NCBI GenBank assembly: GCA_029057985.1
Contig: JAIDYR010000035.1
Coordinates: 1-42,965 of the forward strand
Length of the DNA stretch: 42,965 nucleotides
Source: Muribaculaceae bacterium
GTDB lineage: Bacteria; Bacteroidota; Bacteroidia; Bacteroidales; Muribaculaceae
Direction of reading: 5' to 3'
Made by a program: the position numbers and the translations under genes. This document shows, in pieces, positions 35,587-42,965 of this stretch (its first letter is position 1; every line of letters starts with the position of its first letter). The notes beneath the pieces are model-generated. The model was not told the origin of the DNA. It searched no databases and saw nothing but the letters and a program-made list of their open reading frames with translations.

Positions 35587-37233
35587 ATGAAAGCCCGACA
35601 TATCCTTCCTGTCTTTTTCGCAGCCCTGACTCTATCCGGAGTGATTTGCGCCGCAAATCCATTTGATATCTTCAATAAGCAGAAGCGTGACGCATCATCT
35701 CCCCGTCAGAAACTGATGATGGCCGAGCAGGCAATCCAACAGCTTTATGTTGACTCCGTCGACGAAGACAAACTCGTCGAAGACGCCATCAAAGGTATGC
35801 TTGAGAAACTCGATCCTCACTCCGCATATTCCTCCCCCGAAGAGACAAAGGAACTCAACGAACCACTGAAAGGTAATTTTTCGGGTATCGGTATCAGCTA
35901 TAACATGACGACCGATACGCTTTATATCATCCAGACCGTATCGGGAGGTCCGTCGGAAAGAGTCGGCTTGCTTCCGGGCGACCGCATCATAGCTGTCAAT
36001 GATACGGTCATAGCCGGCGTCAAGATGAAAAATTCCGACGTGCAGAAACGTCTCCGCGGACCGAAAGGTACAACTGTAGACGTCAAGGTACTCCGCTATG
36101 ACCGTCAGCGCCCTGATACGATCGATTTCCGCATCACTCGCGCCGACATTCCGATCTATTCCGTAGATGCCGCTTATATGGTCGACCCGACCACGGGCTA
36201 TATCCGACTCAATAAATTCGCCGCCGACACTCCCAAAGAGATGCGGGAAGCCATCACCCGACTTAAGAAAGACGGGATGCAGAACCTCATCCTGGACCTG
36301 ACCGACAATGGCGGAGGATATCTGCAGGCCGCTATTGAATTGCTCGGCGAAATACTCGAACCCGGCGAACTCGCAGTCTATACAGAAGGACTCAATTCAC
36401 CCCGCTACAACGCCCCGGCTTTCCCTCAGGGTTCGAAGGGCCTTATGGCCGACGGACGCATCGTCGTCATGATGAATCAATATAGCGCCTCAGCCTCGGA
36501 AATCACCGCAGGAGCCATTCAGGATCATGACCGCGGACTCATCGTAGGGCGCAGATCTTTCGGCAAAGGTCTGGTGCAACGCCCGATTACTCTGCCTGAC
36601 GGATCTATGATCCGTCTTACTGTCGCTCACTATTATACCCCATCAGGACGTGATATCCAGAAACCCTATGAAAAAGGCGATGAAGAAGCCTATCGAAAGG
36701 ATATCGAGGAGCGCTTCAATCATGGAGAGCTGATGCATGCCGACAGCATCCGACTCACTGACTCGACCGAATATAAGACTCTACGCCTGGGACGCACCGT
36801 CTATGCAGGAGGAGGCATAATGCCCGACCGCTTCGTCGGACTTGATACGATACCCTACTCCAAGTATTATCGTAATGTGGTTGCCAAAGGACTGATTAAT
36901 AAATATGTGATCGGATATGTCGATAAGCACCGTAAGGAGCTGAAGAAAAAGTATAAGACCGATGATCGCTTCGTCGAGGACTTCGAAGTTACTCCGGAAA
37001 TGCTGGCAGCAGTGCGCAAACTTGCCGACGATGAAGGTATAGAATTTGCTCAGGAGCAGTTTGACCGCGCACTCCCCCTATTCCGCATGAGCATTAAGGG
37101 ACTGATCGGCCGGGATCTCTTCGAGCAGGCCACCTATCATAAAGTCTACAATCGCTTTGATCCGATTTTCAACGAAGCATACAGACTTATCAATTCCCAG
37201 GATTATACCACTCTTCTCCCGAATAAGAAGTAA
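35587..37233 (+). CDS. S41-family C-terminal processing peptidase (CtpA/Prc-like)
   Basis: This is an exported serine protease that trims proteins in the periplasm. After a signal peptide (to about residue 22) come a helical region, a PDZ domain (about 85-170, GNFSGIGISYN and GDRIIAVNDT) and the S41 core. LILDLTDNGGGYLQAA is conserved, the catalytic serine lies in SASASE (residues 300-305), and the base is K327 in RSFGKGLVQ. A C-terminal extension of about 150 residues follows, as in many Bacteroidetes members. The ATG abuts the coaD stop with no gap and the next gene also abuts its stop, so coaD, this gene and the DUF3078-like gene form one operon. Confidence 0.94.
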   Translation: MKARHILPVFFAALTLSGVICAANPFDIFNKQKRDASSPRQKLMMAEQAIQQLYVDSVDEDKLVEDAIKGMLEKLDPHSAYSSPEETKELNEPLKGNFSGIGISYNMTTDTLYIIQTVSGGPSERVGLLPGDRIIAVNDTVIAGVKMKNSDVQKRLRGPKGTTVDVKVLRYDRQRPDTIDFRITRADIPIYSVDAAYMVDPTTGYIRLNKFAADTPKEMREAITRLKKDGMQNLILDLTDNGGGYLQAAIELLGEILEPGELAVYTEGLNSPRYNAPAFPQGSKGLMADGRIVVMMNQYSASASEITAGAIQDHDRGLIVGRRSFGKGLVQRPITLPDGSMIRLTVAHYYTPSGRDIQKPYEKGDEEAYRKDIEERFNHGELMHADSIRLTDSTEYKTLRLGRTVYAGGGIMPDRFVGLDTIPYSKYYRNVVAKGLINKYVIGYVDKHRKELKKKYKTDDRFVEDFEVTPEMLAAVRKLADDEGIEFAQEQFDRALPLFRMSIKGLIGRDLFEQATYHKVYNRFDPIFNEAYRLINSQDYTTLLPNKK

Positions 37234-38877
37234 ATGATGAGATCAAAGACTCTGTTTTCCGTAATCCTCATATCCTCTCTGATATTAATGACCGCGGGCG
37301 CTGCATCAGCCGGACGCTCATCGGTAGCTGCGATGCAAGATTGTGGGTCCGATTATTGTAATCATCAGGGCTGCGACTTCCATTGTAATTGCTATGGGCA
37401 TGAAATTCCGCGGTTTACTTTCGAAGATCTGTCGCGCGAGACATCCGGGCTTCATACCGACAGTCTGATATCGGAATATTATCTCGCATTTCCTCCTATG
37501 GTCTTTGAGCCACGCATCTTTTCAGGCTATAGGTCGCTTTCGACTCCTAATCTGATTCTACCTCCTTATCCGTTTGAAATGGATGCGCGGAAGGATGCAT
37601 ATGACCGCGACCGCTATGCAGGAATCCTTTATGCCGCTCCGGTAGATTCCACGGAACTGGAGGAAGGCGACGAAGTCCTGTTCATATCCGACCTGATCGA
37701 GCAACAACGCCGGCAGGCAATACTCGACGGAGATTCCACTGCCCTCCACGCTCTTGAAGCCGAGCAGTCAATCAATGCCATGCAGGCTTATCTCAATGGT
37801 AGCCAACCGATAGATATGCGGCAGTTTTCAGCTATACCGAGATGGCTCAGTGTAGCAATGTCGGCTGAGAGAATGCATCAGGACATGGTCTATCGGTGGA
37901 TGACCAAGGACCCGAATAATATCCAATACGCGATTTGGGATCTGCCCGTACCCCCGCGGCTTCCGGAGGAGGATAAGTCTTTCGCCGGTTTCCTGCGTCG
38001 CCTCGACCTGCCTGCGATCGATATCTCGACCGCAATCATACCGGAGACCGCCGTCAATAGAATCAACTGGCTTCATATAGTCGGCGGAGGATTGCAGTTG
38101 TCACAGGCCTATATCAGCCGAAACTGGTATCAGGGGGGCAATAATTATCTCGCCATTCTCTTCAATTTCAACTGGAATGTCAGCCTCAACACTGTCTATC
38201 ACCCCAACCTGCTCTTCGTCTCCGACCTGAGCTATAAATTGGCTGTCAACTCTAATCCGAAGGGTTCCCTCCATCCTTATTCCATATCGCAGGATCAATT
38301 TCAATATACCCTGAAGACAGGTGTCAAGGCCCGCGATAAATGGTTTTACTCAATGTCGCTCCTCTTCAAGACGCAGCTCTTCACGGCATACGCCGACGAT
38401 TCAGAGAAACTAAAGGCCAAATTCCTCTCCCCGGCGGAATTTAACGTCGGTCTGGGTATGACCTACAATACCAAGGCATTGAAAGATCGCTTATCGCTCT
38501 CTGTCTCTATAGCACCCCTGTCATATAATCTGAAGGCGTGCCCGTCGATGAGGATCGATCATACTCAGTTTAATATTCAGCCCGACAGGAAGACCGTCTC
38601 TCAATTCGGTTCGAACGCCGAACTCAATCTGCTCTGGAACTTCACTGACAATATTTCATGGAAGTCGCGCGTCTTCCTATTCACTAATTACAGTTATTTC
38701 CAGGCAGATTGGGAGAACACTTTCAACTTCGCGATCAATAAGTTTCTATCCACTCAGCTATATATCTATCCTCGCTTCGATTCCTCCTCCGACCGAAACA
38801 CGACCTCATGGCGCTATTGGCAGCTCAAGGAGATCCTCAGCTTCGGTCTGAGCTATACTTTCACTACTAAACCCTGA
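37234..38877 (+). CDS. Exported DUF3078-like outer-membrane beta-barrel protein
   Basis: The protein (547 aa) has a signal peptide (to about residue 26) and then a Cys/His-rich stretch (CGSDYCNHQGCDFHCNCYGH) with six cysteines. The C-terminal 270 residues alternate aromatic and polar residues as membrane strands (WYQGGNNYLAILFNFNWNVS to the final LSFGLSYTFTTKP). The WYQGGxxN motif is characteristic of DUF3078 proteins as I know them. The middle region is unassigned. It directly abuts the S41 protease gene. Function is unknown; an outer-membrane barrel is a safe inference. Confidence 0.8.
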   Translation: MMRSKTLFSVILISSLILMTAGAASAGRSSVAAMQDCGSDYCNHQGCDFHCNCYGHEIPRFTFEDLSRETSGLHTDSLISEYYLAFPPMVFEPRIFSGYRSLSTPNLILPPYPFEMDARKDAYDRDRYAGILYAAPVDSTELEEGDEVLFISDLIEQQRRQAILDGDSTALHALEAEQSINAMQAYLNGSQPIDMRQFSAIPRWLSVAMSAERMHQDMVYRWMTKDPNNIQYAIWDLPVPPRLPEEDKSFAGFLRRLDLPAIDISTAIIPETAVNRINWLHIVGGGLQLSQAYISRNWYQGGNNYLAILFNFNWNVSLNTVYHPNLLFVSDLSYKLAVNSNPKGSLHPYSISQDQFQYTLKTGVKARDKWFYSMSLLFKTQLFTAYADDSEKLKAKFLSPAEFNVGLGMTYNTKALKDRLSLSVSIAPLSYNLKACPSMRIDHTQFNIQPDRKTVSQFGSNAELNLLWNFTDNISWKSRVFLFTNYSYFQADWENTFNFAINKFLSTQLYIYPRFDSSSDRNTTSWRYWQLKEILSFGLSYTFTTKP

Positions 38878-38928
38878 CATGCCCGGAGCTATAGAATCGG
38901 AATAACTGTAACGGAAGGATAAGTCAGC

Positions 38929-39519
38929 ATGGGCAACATGAAATTCTGCCAAATATTACTTTTGATCGGCATCCCTTTGCTGCTATGGTCTTTCAGCCCT
39001 GCTTCTTTACCGGCTGACCTTGACCGCGATAAAGCAGAGAAATTCATGACGGAAATACCGCTCCGAGGACCCGAAGGACTCTGGGAATTCGAGCCGGATG
39101 AAGTGACGCTCATGATCTTAAGCGACGAAAATCTTCCCGGGGTCTTCAATATCTACGTCGTTGACGCTGTCGATTGCCGACTGGCACCGGGAATGATGAT
39201 CGGATGCCTGGAATCTACGGTCGATAAAAAATCTTACCGAATCTCATTGTCGACCCGCTGGAAGAATAATGAAATCTACGATGAATGTCTTCCGCTCGAA
39301 GGCACAGTCCGACTCGATTCAAAATCAGAGACACTATTGATAGAGGGGAAGTCCGGTAAAATTTCCATTTCTCCTTCGATTGCTTTGCCGAATCTGCTAT
39401 CACTTCTCCGAGTCAGGGTGCGCATCAATGTCAATGACCCCACATCACGCCTGCCTTCCGGGCTACGCCGCCTCTACCCCGCATCGAATGATCTCCCTGA
39501 CTCACCGCGCTATCTTTGA
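38929..39519 (+). CDS. Exported protein of unknown function
   Basis: This 196-aa protein is not recognised. It has an N-terminal signal peptide or anchor (MKFCQILLLIGIPLLLWSFS, with ATG possible at 38929 or 38938). A beta-rich body (RGPEGLWEFEPDEVTLMIL, then CLESTVDKKSYRISLSTRW) suggests a small sandwich domain that may sit in the periplasm. The gene follows the DUF3078-like gene by 51 bp and ends 6 bp before the next small exported protein, so it probably belongs to the same transcript. Confidence 0.65.
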   Translation: MGNMKFCQILLLIGIPLLLWSFSPASLPADLDRDKAEKFMTEIPLRGPEGLWEFEPDEVTLMILSDENLPGVFNIYVVDAVDCRLAPGMMIGCLESTVDKKSYRISLSTRWKNNEIYDECLPLEGTVRLDSKSETLLIEGKSGKISISPSIALPNLLSLLRVRVRINVNDPTSRLPSGLRRLYPASNDLPDSPRYL

Positions 39520-39525
39520 AAGAAT

Positions 39526-40032
39526 ATGAAAAAATCTATTTTCCTTCTTGGCGCTTTGTTGCTCATTTTTCCACTGATGACGATGCCGAAGAAGATATCC
39601 CTGAAGCTTAAGACTACTGCACTGCAGAGCCGGCCTTCGCGGAGTCAAACCGGCCGGAAAGGATCTGCCGTCTTGCCTCTTGAGGCGGATTCGCTCCAAT
39701 TCACGAGATTGAGAGACGGAGTAAGTTTCAGCGGATTTGACAAGCCGGCTTCTTCCCGACGCGAAACATTTCTGATCACCAATTCAACAGATCAATATCT
39801 TAAGGGAGTGGAAGTAAGAATAGTCTACCGTGATCCGGAGGGGAGAATGCTTCATTCGCGGGATGAAGAGATTATGATCAATATTCCTCCCGGTGAAACC
39901 CGCCAGGTCACAATTCAGAGCTTCGATACGCAACAGACCTACAACTACCGTCTGAGCACTCCACCCAAACGCCGGGCAGCTCAACTCTTCGACGTAGAAC
40001 TCTCCCTCCTCCGCATCCTGCTCCCAAGATGA
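39526..40032 (+). CDS. Small exported protein with an Ig-like/FxLYD-type domain
   Basis: This 168-aa protein has a signal peptide (about residues 1-20) and a basic linker. Residues about 55-150 (FSGFDKPASSRRETFLITNS, KGVEVRIVYRDPEGRML, NIPPGETRQVTIQSFDTQQT) look like a small beta-sandwich of the FxLYD kind. The end is basic and hydrophobic (LSLLRILLPR). It lies 6 bp after the preceding exported protein and likely shares its transcript. Function is unknown. Confidence 0.65.
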   Translation: MKKSIFLLGALLLIFPLMTMPKKISLKLKTTALQSRPSRSQTGRKGSAVLPLEADSLQFTRLRDGVSFSGFDKPASSRRETFLITNSTDQYLKGVEVRIVYRDPEGRMLHSRDEEIMINIPPGETRQVTIQSFDTQQTYNYRLSTPPKRRAAQLFDVELSLLRILLPR

Positions 40033-40068
40033 AAAAATTTAATTTCTATTGCGAAAATTAAATAACCG

Positions 40069-40188
40069 TTTGCATATTTCGGCAGAAATTTGTAAATTTG
40101 CATGATTATTCCGCCATGGCCCGAAAAGAGGGACTTAGAATAGTTCCCGCCCAACGGTTAAAACTGTAATAAACAATACAATAACTCG
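40069..40188 (+). promoter_or_regulatory. Promoter and leader of rplU-rpmA
   Basis: TTTG (40069-40072) and TAAATTTG (40093-40100) are 20 bp apart. The leader of about 80 nt has a possible hairpin with GGGA (40130-40133) pairing to TCCC (40145-40148), extended by CT/AG past a bulge. Ribosomal-protein leaders often carry feedback sites, but no known motif is recognised. Confidence 0.65.
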
Positions 40189-40512
40189 ATGTACGCAATC
40201 GTAGAAATCAAAGGACAGCAGTTCAAGGCTGAAGAAGGCAAATATCTGTATGTCCACTATCTCGGCGAAGAAACTAAGGAAGGCGACGCTGTAAGCTTCG
40301 ACAAAGTGCTTCTTCTTGATGCCGACGGCGACGTTAAGGTCGGCGCGCCTGCCGTGGAAGGTGCTAAAGTAGAATGTGAAGTCCTGACTCCCCTCGTAAA
40401 GGGCGAAAAAGTCATCGTCTTCAAGAAGAAACGTCGTAAAGGATATCGTCGTAAAAACGGTCATCGCCAATTCTTCACAAAAGTTCTCATCAAATCTATC
40501 GTTAACGCTTAA
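40189..40512 (+). CDS. rplU: Large-subunit ribosomal protein bL21
   Basis: This is a 50S subunit protein that binds 23S rRNA. The start [20 protein letters not shown] and the basic region [19 protein letters not shown] are diagnostic. The length of 107 aa is typical. It is the first gene of rplU-rpmA with its own promoter, 17 bp ahead of rpmA. Confidence 0.98.
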   Translation: MYAIVEIKGQQFKAEEGKYLYVHYLGEETKEGDAVSFDKVLLLDADGDVKVGAPAVEGAKVECEVLTPLVKGEKVIVFKKKRRKGYRRKNGHRQFFTKVLIKSIVNA

Positions 40513-40529
40513 TAAATTCACTCTCAGAT

Positions 40530-40790
40530 ATGGCTCATAAAAAAGGTGTCGGTAGTTCTAAGAACGGCCGCGAATCAGAAAGCAAACGCCTCGGCGTCAA
40601 AATCTTTGGTGGATCTAACTGTAAAGCCGGCAACATCATCAAGCGTCAGCGCGGCACACAGCATCACCCCGGCCTCAACGTAGGCATGGGCAAAGACCAC
40701 ACTCTCTTCGCCCTCATCGACGGCGTAGTGGTTTTCTCCACCGGTAAAGAGGGTCGTAAATATATCAACGTTCACCCCCACAACGCATAA
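40530..40790 (+). CDS. rpmA: Large-subunit ribosomal protein bL27
   Basis: This 50S protein has an N-terminus that reaches the peptidyl-transferase centre. [20 protein letters not shown], then [15 protein letters not shown], are diagnostic, and 86 aa is normal. The N-terminus begins directly with MAHKK, so there is no Firmicutes-style cleaved extension. The gene ends before a strong bidirectional terminator. Confidence 0.98.
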   Translation: MAHKKGVGSSKNGRESESKRLGVKIFGGSNCKAGNIIKRQRGTQHHPGLNVGMGKDHTLFALIDGVVVFSTGKEGRKYINVHPHNA

Positions 40791-40812
40791 ACTCTCAGGT
40801 TTAAATAAATAA

Positions 40813-40866
40813 ACTATAAATAAAGAGGTCGGGAATCATCTGATTCCCGACCTCTTTATTTATAGT
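40813..40866. terminator. Bidirectional terminator between rpmA and the convergent desulfidase gene
   Basis: Two 26-nt arms (40813-40838 and 40841-40866) are perfectly complementary around a 2-nt loop. The G+C core AGAGGTCGGGAATCA is flanked by A-rich and T-rich outer arms, so it can terminate in both directions. The genes on both sides converge on it. Confidence 0.92.
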
Positions 40867-40874
40867 ATCATTCT

Positions 40875-42200
40875 TTATTTACAGGTCATGATATCGAGGA
40901 CGTAAAGATCGGTAGCGCGCATTGCTTCCCGACCGATGGATGTAAGATTCCGGATCGTCCGGTCTACATCCTCATCTATAATACCCTCTGCCGCCGTCGC
41001 TACATGTCCTTCAGTAGCAAGCATCGCTGACATCAAAGCCGTCGAAACTCCCGAGCTGATCTTCATGGCGCAACTCGGCTTGGCTCCATCACACAGCATA
41101 CCGGTCAGATTCGCCACCATATTCTTTACCGCATTTGCAACCTCCTCATACTCGCCATCCATAAGATATACAAGACCTGAGGCAGCCCCCGTAGAGGCTA
41201 CTACACATCCGCACAGAGCCGATAATCTCCCCAAGCTCTGCTTGATATAAATGCTCGTCAGATGGCTCAGGATCAGCGCTCGAATAAGCTGCTCTTCCGA
41301 AGCATTGATTGAGTCGGCATATGCTACTACAGGCATCGTGGCGCAGATACCCTGATTGCCTGAACCGGAGTTAGACATCACCGGAATCGGCGCGCCGCCC
41401 ATTCTTGCGTCGCAAGCCGCCGAGGTCCATGATATTATCTTTGAAGCAGGCGTGTCACCGAAGAAAATCTTGCCTCGGCCGGCCATCGTAGAGCCCAAAG
41501 AATGGCCCCAGCGCTCCGAAAGTCCGATTCTGGAAGCCTCCATATTAAGATCGCGCGCACGCAGGATAAAACGCAGATCATCAACGGGAGTATCCATTGC
41601 AAAATCCCAGACAGTACGCAGGGTCAGCTTCACATCGTCTTCCTGCTCCGCAGGGCATGGGGCCGGAGCATCTCCTGACGGAGCAGCATCCTCTTCGCAA
41701 GAAGAGGGCTCAGACTCAGGATTCTCGTTAAATATTACATTGCGGTTACGCTCCAGATAGGTAAAGTTAGCATGAGAGCGTGAGATGGTGGCGCGCACGC
41801 GATCCGTGTCATGGGTCACCTCAACGTCGATATGAAGCACACTCGGCGCATCCTCAAAGAGACGGACAGAGATATCCTTCTCCTCGATGAATTTCCTGCC
41901 GGCTTCGACCGCCTCGGGAGTAACGTCGCGAAGCACTTCAAGTCCGTACTCGGATTTACCGATCAGAGCGCCGAGGGCAATAGCTATCGGCAACCCGATC
42001 ATGCCTGTGCCCGGGATTCCCACTCCCATCGCATTCTTAAGCATGTTGGCACTCAGTCGCACTGAAATACTGTCAGGTTCGGCACCAAGCAGCTCCGTCG
42101 CCTTCGCTACACACAACGAGACAGCTGCCGGCTCAGTGCATCCTACGGCCGGGACGACTTCACGCTTGATCAGTTCTATTATTTTTTCAGTTGTTGTCAT
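40875..42200 (-). CDS. L-cysteine desulfidase / L-serine dehydratase-like protein (CyuA/YhaM family)
   Basis: This Fe-S enzyme family degrades L-cysteine to pyruvate, sulfide and ammonia; related members act on serine. The 441-aa protein has VGCTEPAA near residue 21, the GIPGTGMIGLPIA loop and later cysteines in LCGC and CDGAKPSCAMK that fit cluster ligands. Residues about 159-190 form an acidic, Pro/Ala-rich low-complexity insertion with two cysteines (ESEPSSCEEDAAPSGDAPAP) between the two halves. The gene follows tdk by 42 bp, with no promoter visible between them. Substrate preference is not readable from sequence. Confidence 0.85.
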   Translation of the reverse strand: MTTTEKIIELIKREVVPAVGCTEPAAVSLCVAKATELLGAEPDSISVRLSANMLKNAMGVGIPGTGMIGLPIAIALGALIGKSEYGLEVLRDVTPEAVEAGRKFIEEKDISVRLFEDAPSVLHIDVEVTHDTDRVRATISRSHANFTYLERNRNVIFNENPESEPSSCEEDAAPSGDAPAPCPAEQEDDVKLTLRTVWDFAMDTPVDDLRFILRARDLNMEASRIGLSERWGHSLGSTMAGRGKIFFGDTPASKIISWTSAACDARMGGAPIPVMSNSGSGNQGICATMPVVAYADSINASEEQLIRALILSHLTSIYIKQSLGRLSALCGCVVASTGAASGLVYLMDGEYEEVANAVKNMVANLTGMLCDGAKPSCAMKISSGVSTALMSAMLATEGHVATAAEGIIDEDVDRTIRNLTSIGREAMRATDLYVLDIMTCK

Positions 42201-42242
42201 CTTATGGAATATGTTTAAGGTATTAGATTTTATGCATTTATA

Positions 42243-42881
42243 TTATTCCGCCAGTTCAGGGAATGGAAGGCGCGAGCGGCGCATGCGCTCGAGTTTCTTA
42301 TTGCGCCAGCATTTACGGCAGCATGCCACATAGCGGTCATTGCCCCCGATTTCCACCTGCTCGCCTTCCGTAATAATATCTCCCTTGGAGTCAATTCGGG
42401 CGTTCATGATAGTCTTGCGCCCGCACGTACAGGTAGATTTCACTTCATCTATGGTATCGGCCATCTCGAAAAGGCGTTGCGAACCTTCGAAGAGGTTGCC
42501 CTGGAAATCAGTGCGCAAACCATAGCAGATGACATTGATCGAGAAGTCATCCACTATAGCCGCCAATTGATCTACCTGATTACGCGAGAGAAACTGCGCC
42601 TCGTCGACAAGAATCCATGCCGGAGCGCTCTGAAGGTCCTTCTCAAGCATCTGTCTCATCTCCTCATATATATTGGAGTCATTATAGATCCAGCGACATT
42701 CTCGCTCAATGCCGATTCGCGAACGAATCACATTCCGATTGTCACGAGTGTCAATGACCGGTTTCATACAAAGGTATTTCAGACCGCGCTCTTCAAAGTT
42801 ATAGGCGGTAGTAAGCAAAAGGGCCGTCTTTGCCGAACCCATTGTGCCATATCTAAAATATAGTTTCGCTATTCGATTCAT
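42243..42881 (-). CDS. tdk: Thymidine kinase
   Basis: This salvage enzyme phosphorylates thymidine to dTMP. The P-loop GTMGSAKT, the Walker B-like VDEAQF and the zinc-binding cysteines CTCGRK and CCRKCW mark the type II (TK1-like) family. At 212 aa it is full length and ends FPELAE. It is the first of two minus-strand genes, followed by the desulfidase gene. Confidence 0.95.
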   Translation of the reverse strand: MNRIAKLYFRYGTMGSAKTALLLTTAYNFEERGLKYLCMKPVIDTRDNRNVIRSRIGIERECRWIYNDSNIYEEMRQMLEKDLQSAPAWILVDEAQFLSRNQVDQLAAIVDDFSINVICYGLRTDFQGNLFEGSQRLFEMADTIDEVKSTCTCGRKTIMNARIDSKGDIITEGEQVEIGGNDRYVACCRKCWRNKKLERMRRSRLPFPELAE

Positions 42882-42965
42882 ATCTGGATTTAGACCCCGT
42901 TTTATAAAAAAAGCAAAAGTCCGGGTCGCAGATGTGCGTCAGTTTTGGCCTTGCAGCGCTCAGGA
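42882..42965. other. Upstream region of tdk at the window edge
   Basis: This 84-base tail should contain the tdk promoter, but no clear TAnnTTTG with a spaced TTG is found on the minus strand. One minus-strand frame is open throughout and could be the end of another gene outside the window. It cannot be assigned. Confidence 0.3.

Noticed and set aside
1..42965. CRISPR arrays, tRNA or rRNA genes, prophage and insertion sequences
   Set aside because: No regularly spaced repeats, cloverleaf or rRNA-like stretches, phage structural genes or transposases were seen on either strand.

Overview
The window looks like chromosomal DNA of a gut-type member of the Bacteroidales, probably Muribaculaceae or a close relative. 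The family-level call is inference. Supporting signs are repeated Bacteroidetes promoters (-33 TTTG/TTG, 19-21 bp, -7 TAnnTTTG), type IX secretion (T9SS) genes, Rex, a Bacteroidetes-type ParE with an EGLSATG toprim motif, a DUF3078-like barrel protein, and almost no Shine-Dalgarno sites. Coding is dense and of medium G+C, except for one sharply AT-rich block at about 27.36-32.84 kb.

Layout. 0.2-2.6 kb: a secreted GH13 alpha-amylase with two starch-binding modules and a T9SS-like tail. 2.7-8.4 kb: a heavy-metal RND efflux operon (His-rich lipoprotein adaptor, CzcA/CusA pump, TolC-like channel). 8.4-12.4 kb, minus strand: cvpA-sufC-sufD-sufS for Fe-S assembly, with sufB absent. 12.5-13.3 kb: a membrane-anchored GH25 lysozyme. 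13.4-23.2 kb: a T9SS block with a PorU sortase, Rex, a degenerate FAH-fold protein, a second PorU-like protease and PorV. 23.2-27.3 kb: an MBOAT/SGNH acyl-transfer pair, ispF and a polytopic membrane protein. 27.36-32.84 kb: an island bounded by 26-bp perfect direct repeats. 32.9-40.8 kb: parE, coaD, an S41 protease, a DUF3078-like protein, two small exported proteins, rplU and rpmA. 40.8-42.9 kb, minus strand: tdk and a cysteine desulfidase/serine dehydratase-like gene, facing rpmA across a 26-bp perfect-stem terminator.

The most unusual region is the AT-rich island. It carries a convergent restriction-modification system in which each enzyme gene follows its own small XRE-type regulator: HTH-methyltransferase on plus, HTH-endonuclease on minus. 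The two enzyme genes overlap by 37 bp at their 3' ends. Each regulator promoter matches the Bacteroidetes consensus and is bracketed by inverted-repeat elements, two TTGTCA-N5-TGACAA dyads at one and a split 15-bp inverted repeat at the other. The island also has an unrecognised acidic 229-aa ORF and no visible recombinase. It lies 12 bp upstream of the parE -33 element.

Second in interest is the T9SS block. Two full-length C25-type proteins with intact His/Cys pairs flank rex and a FAH-fold protein that seems to have lost its catalytic residues, and an envelope acylation pair follows porV directly. The amylase at the left end is a plausible T9SS cargo.
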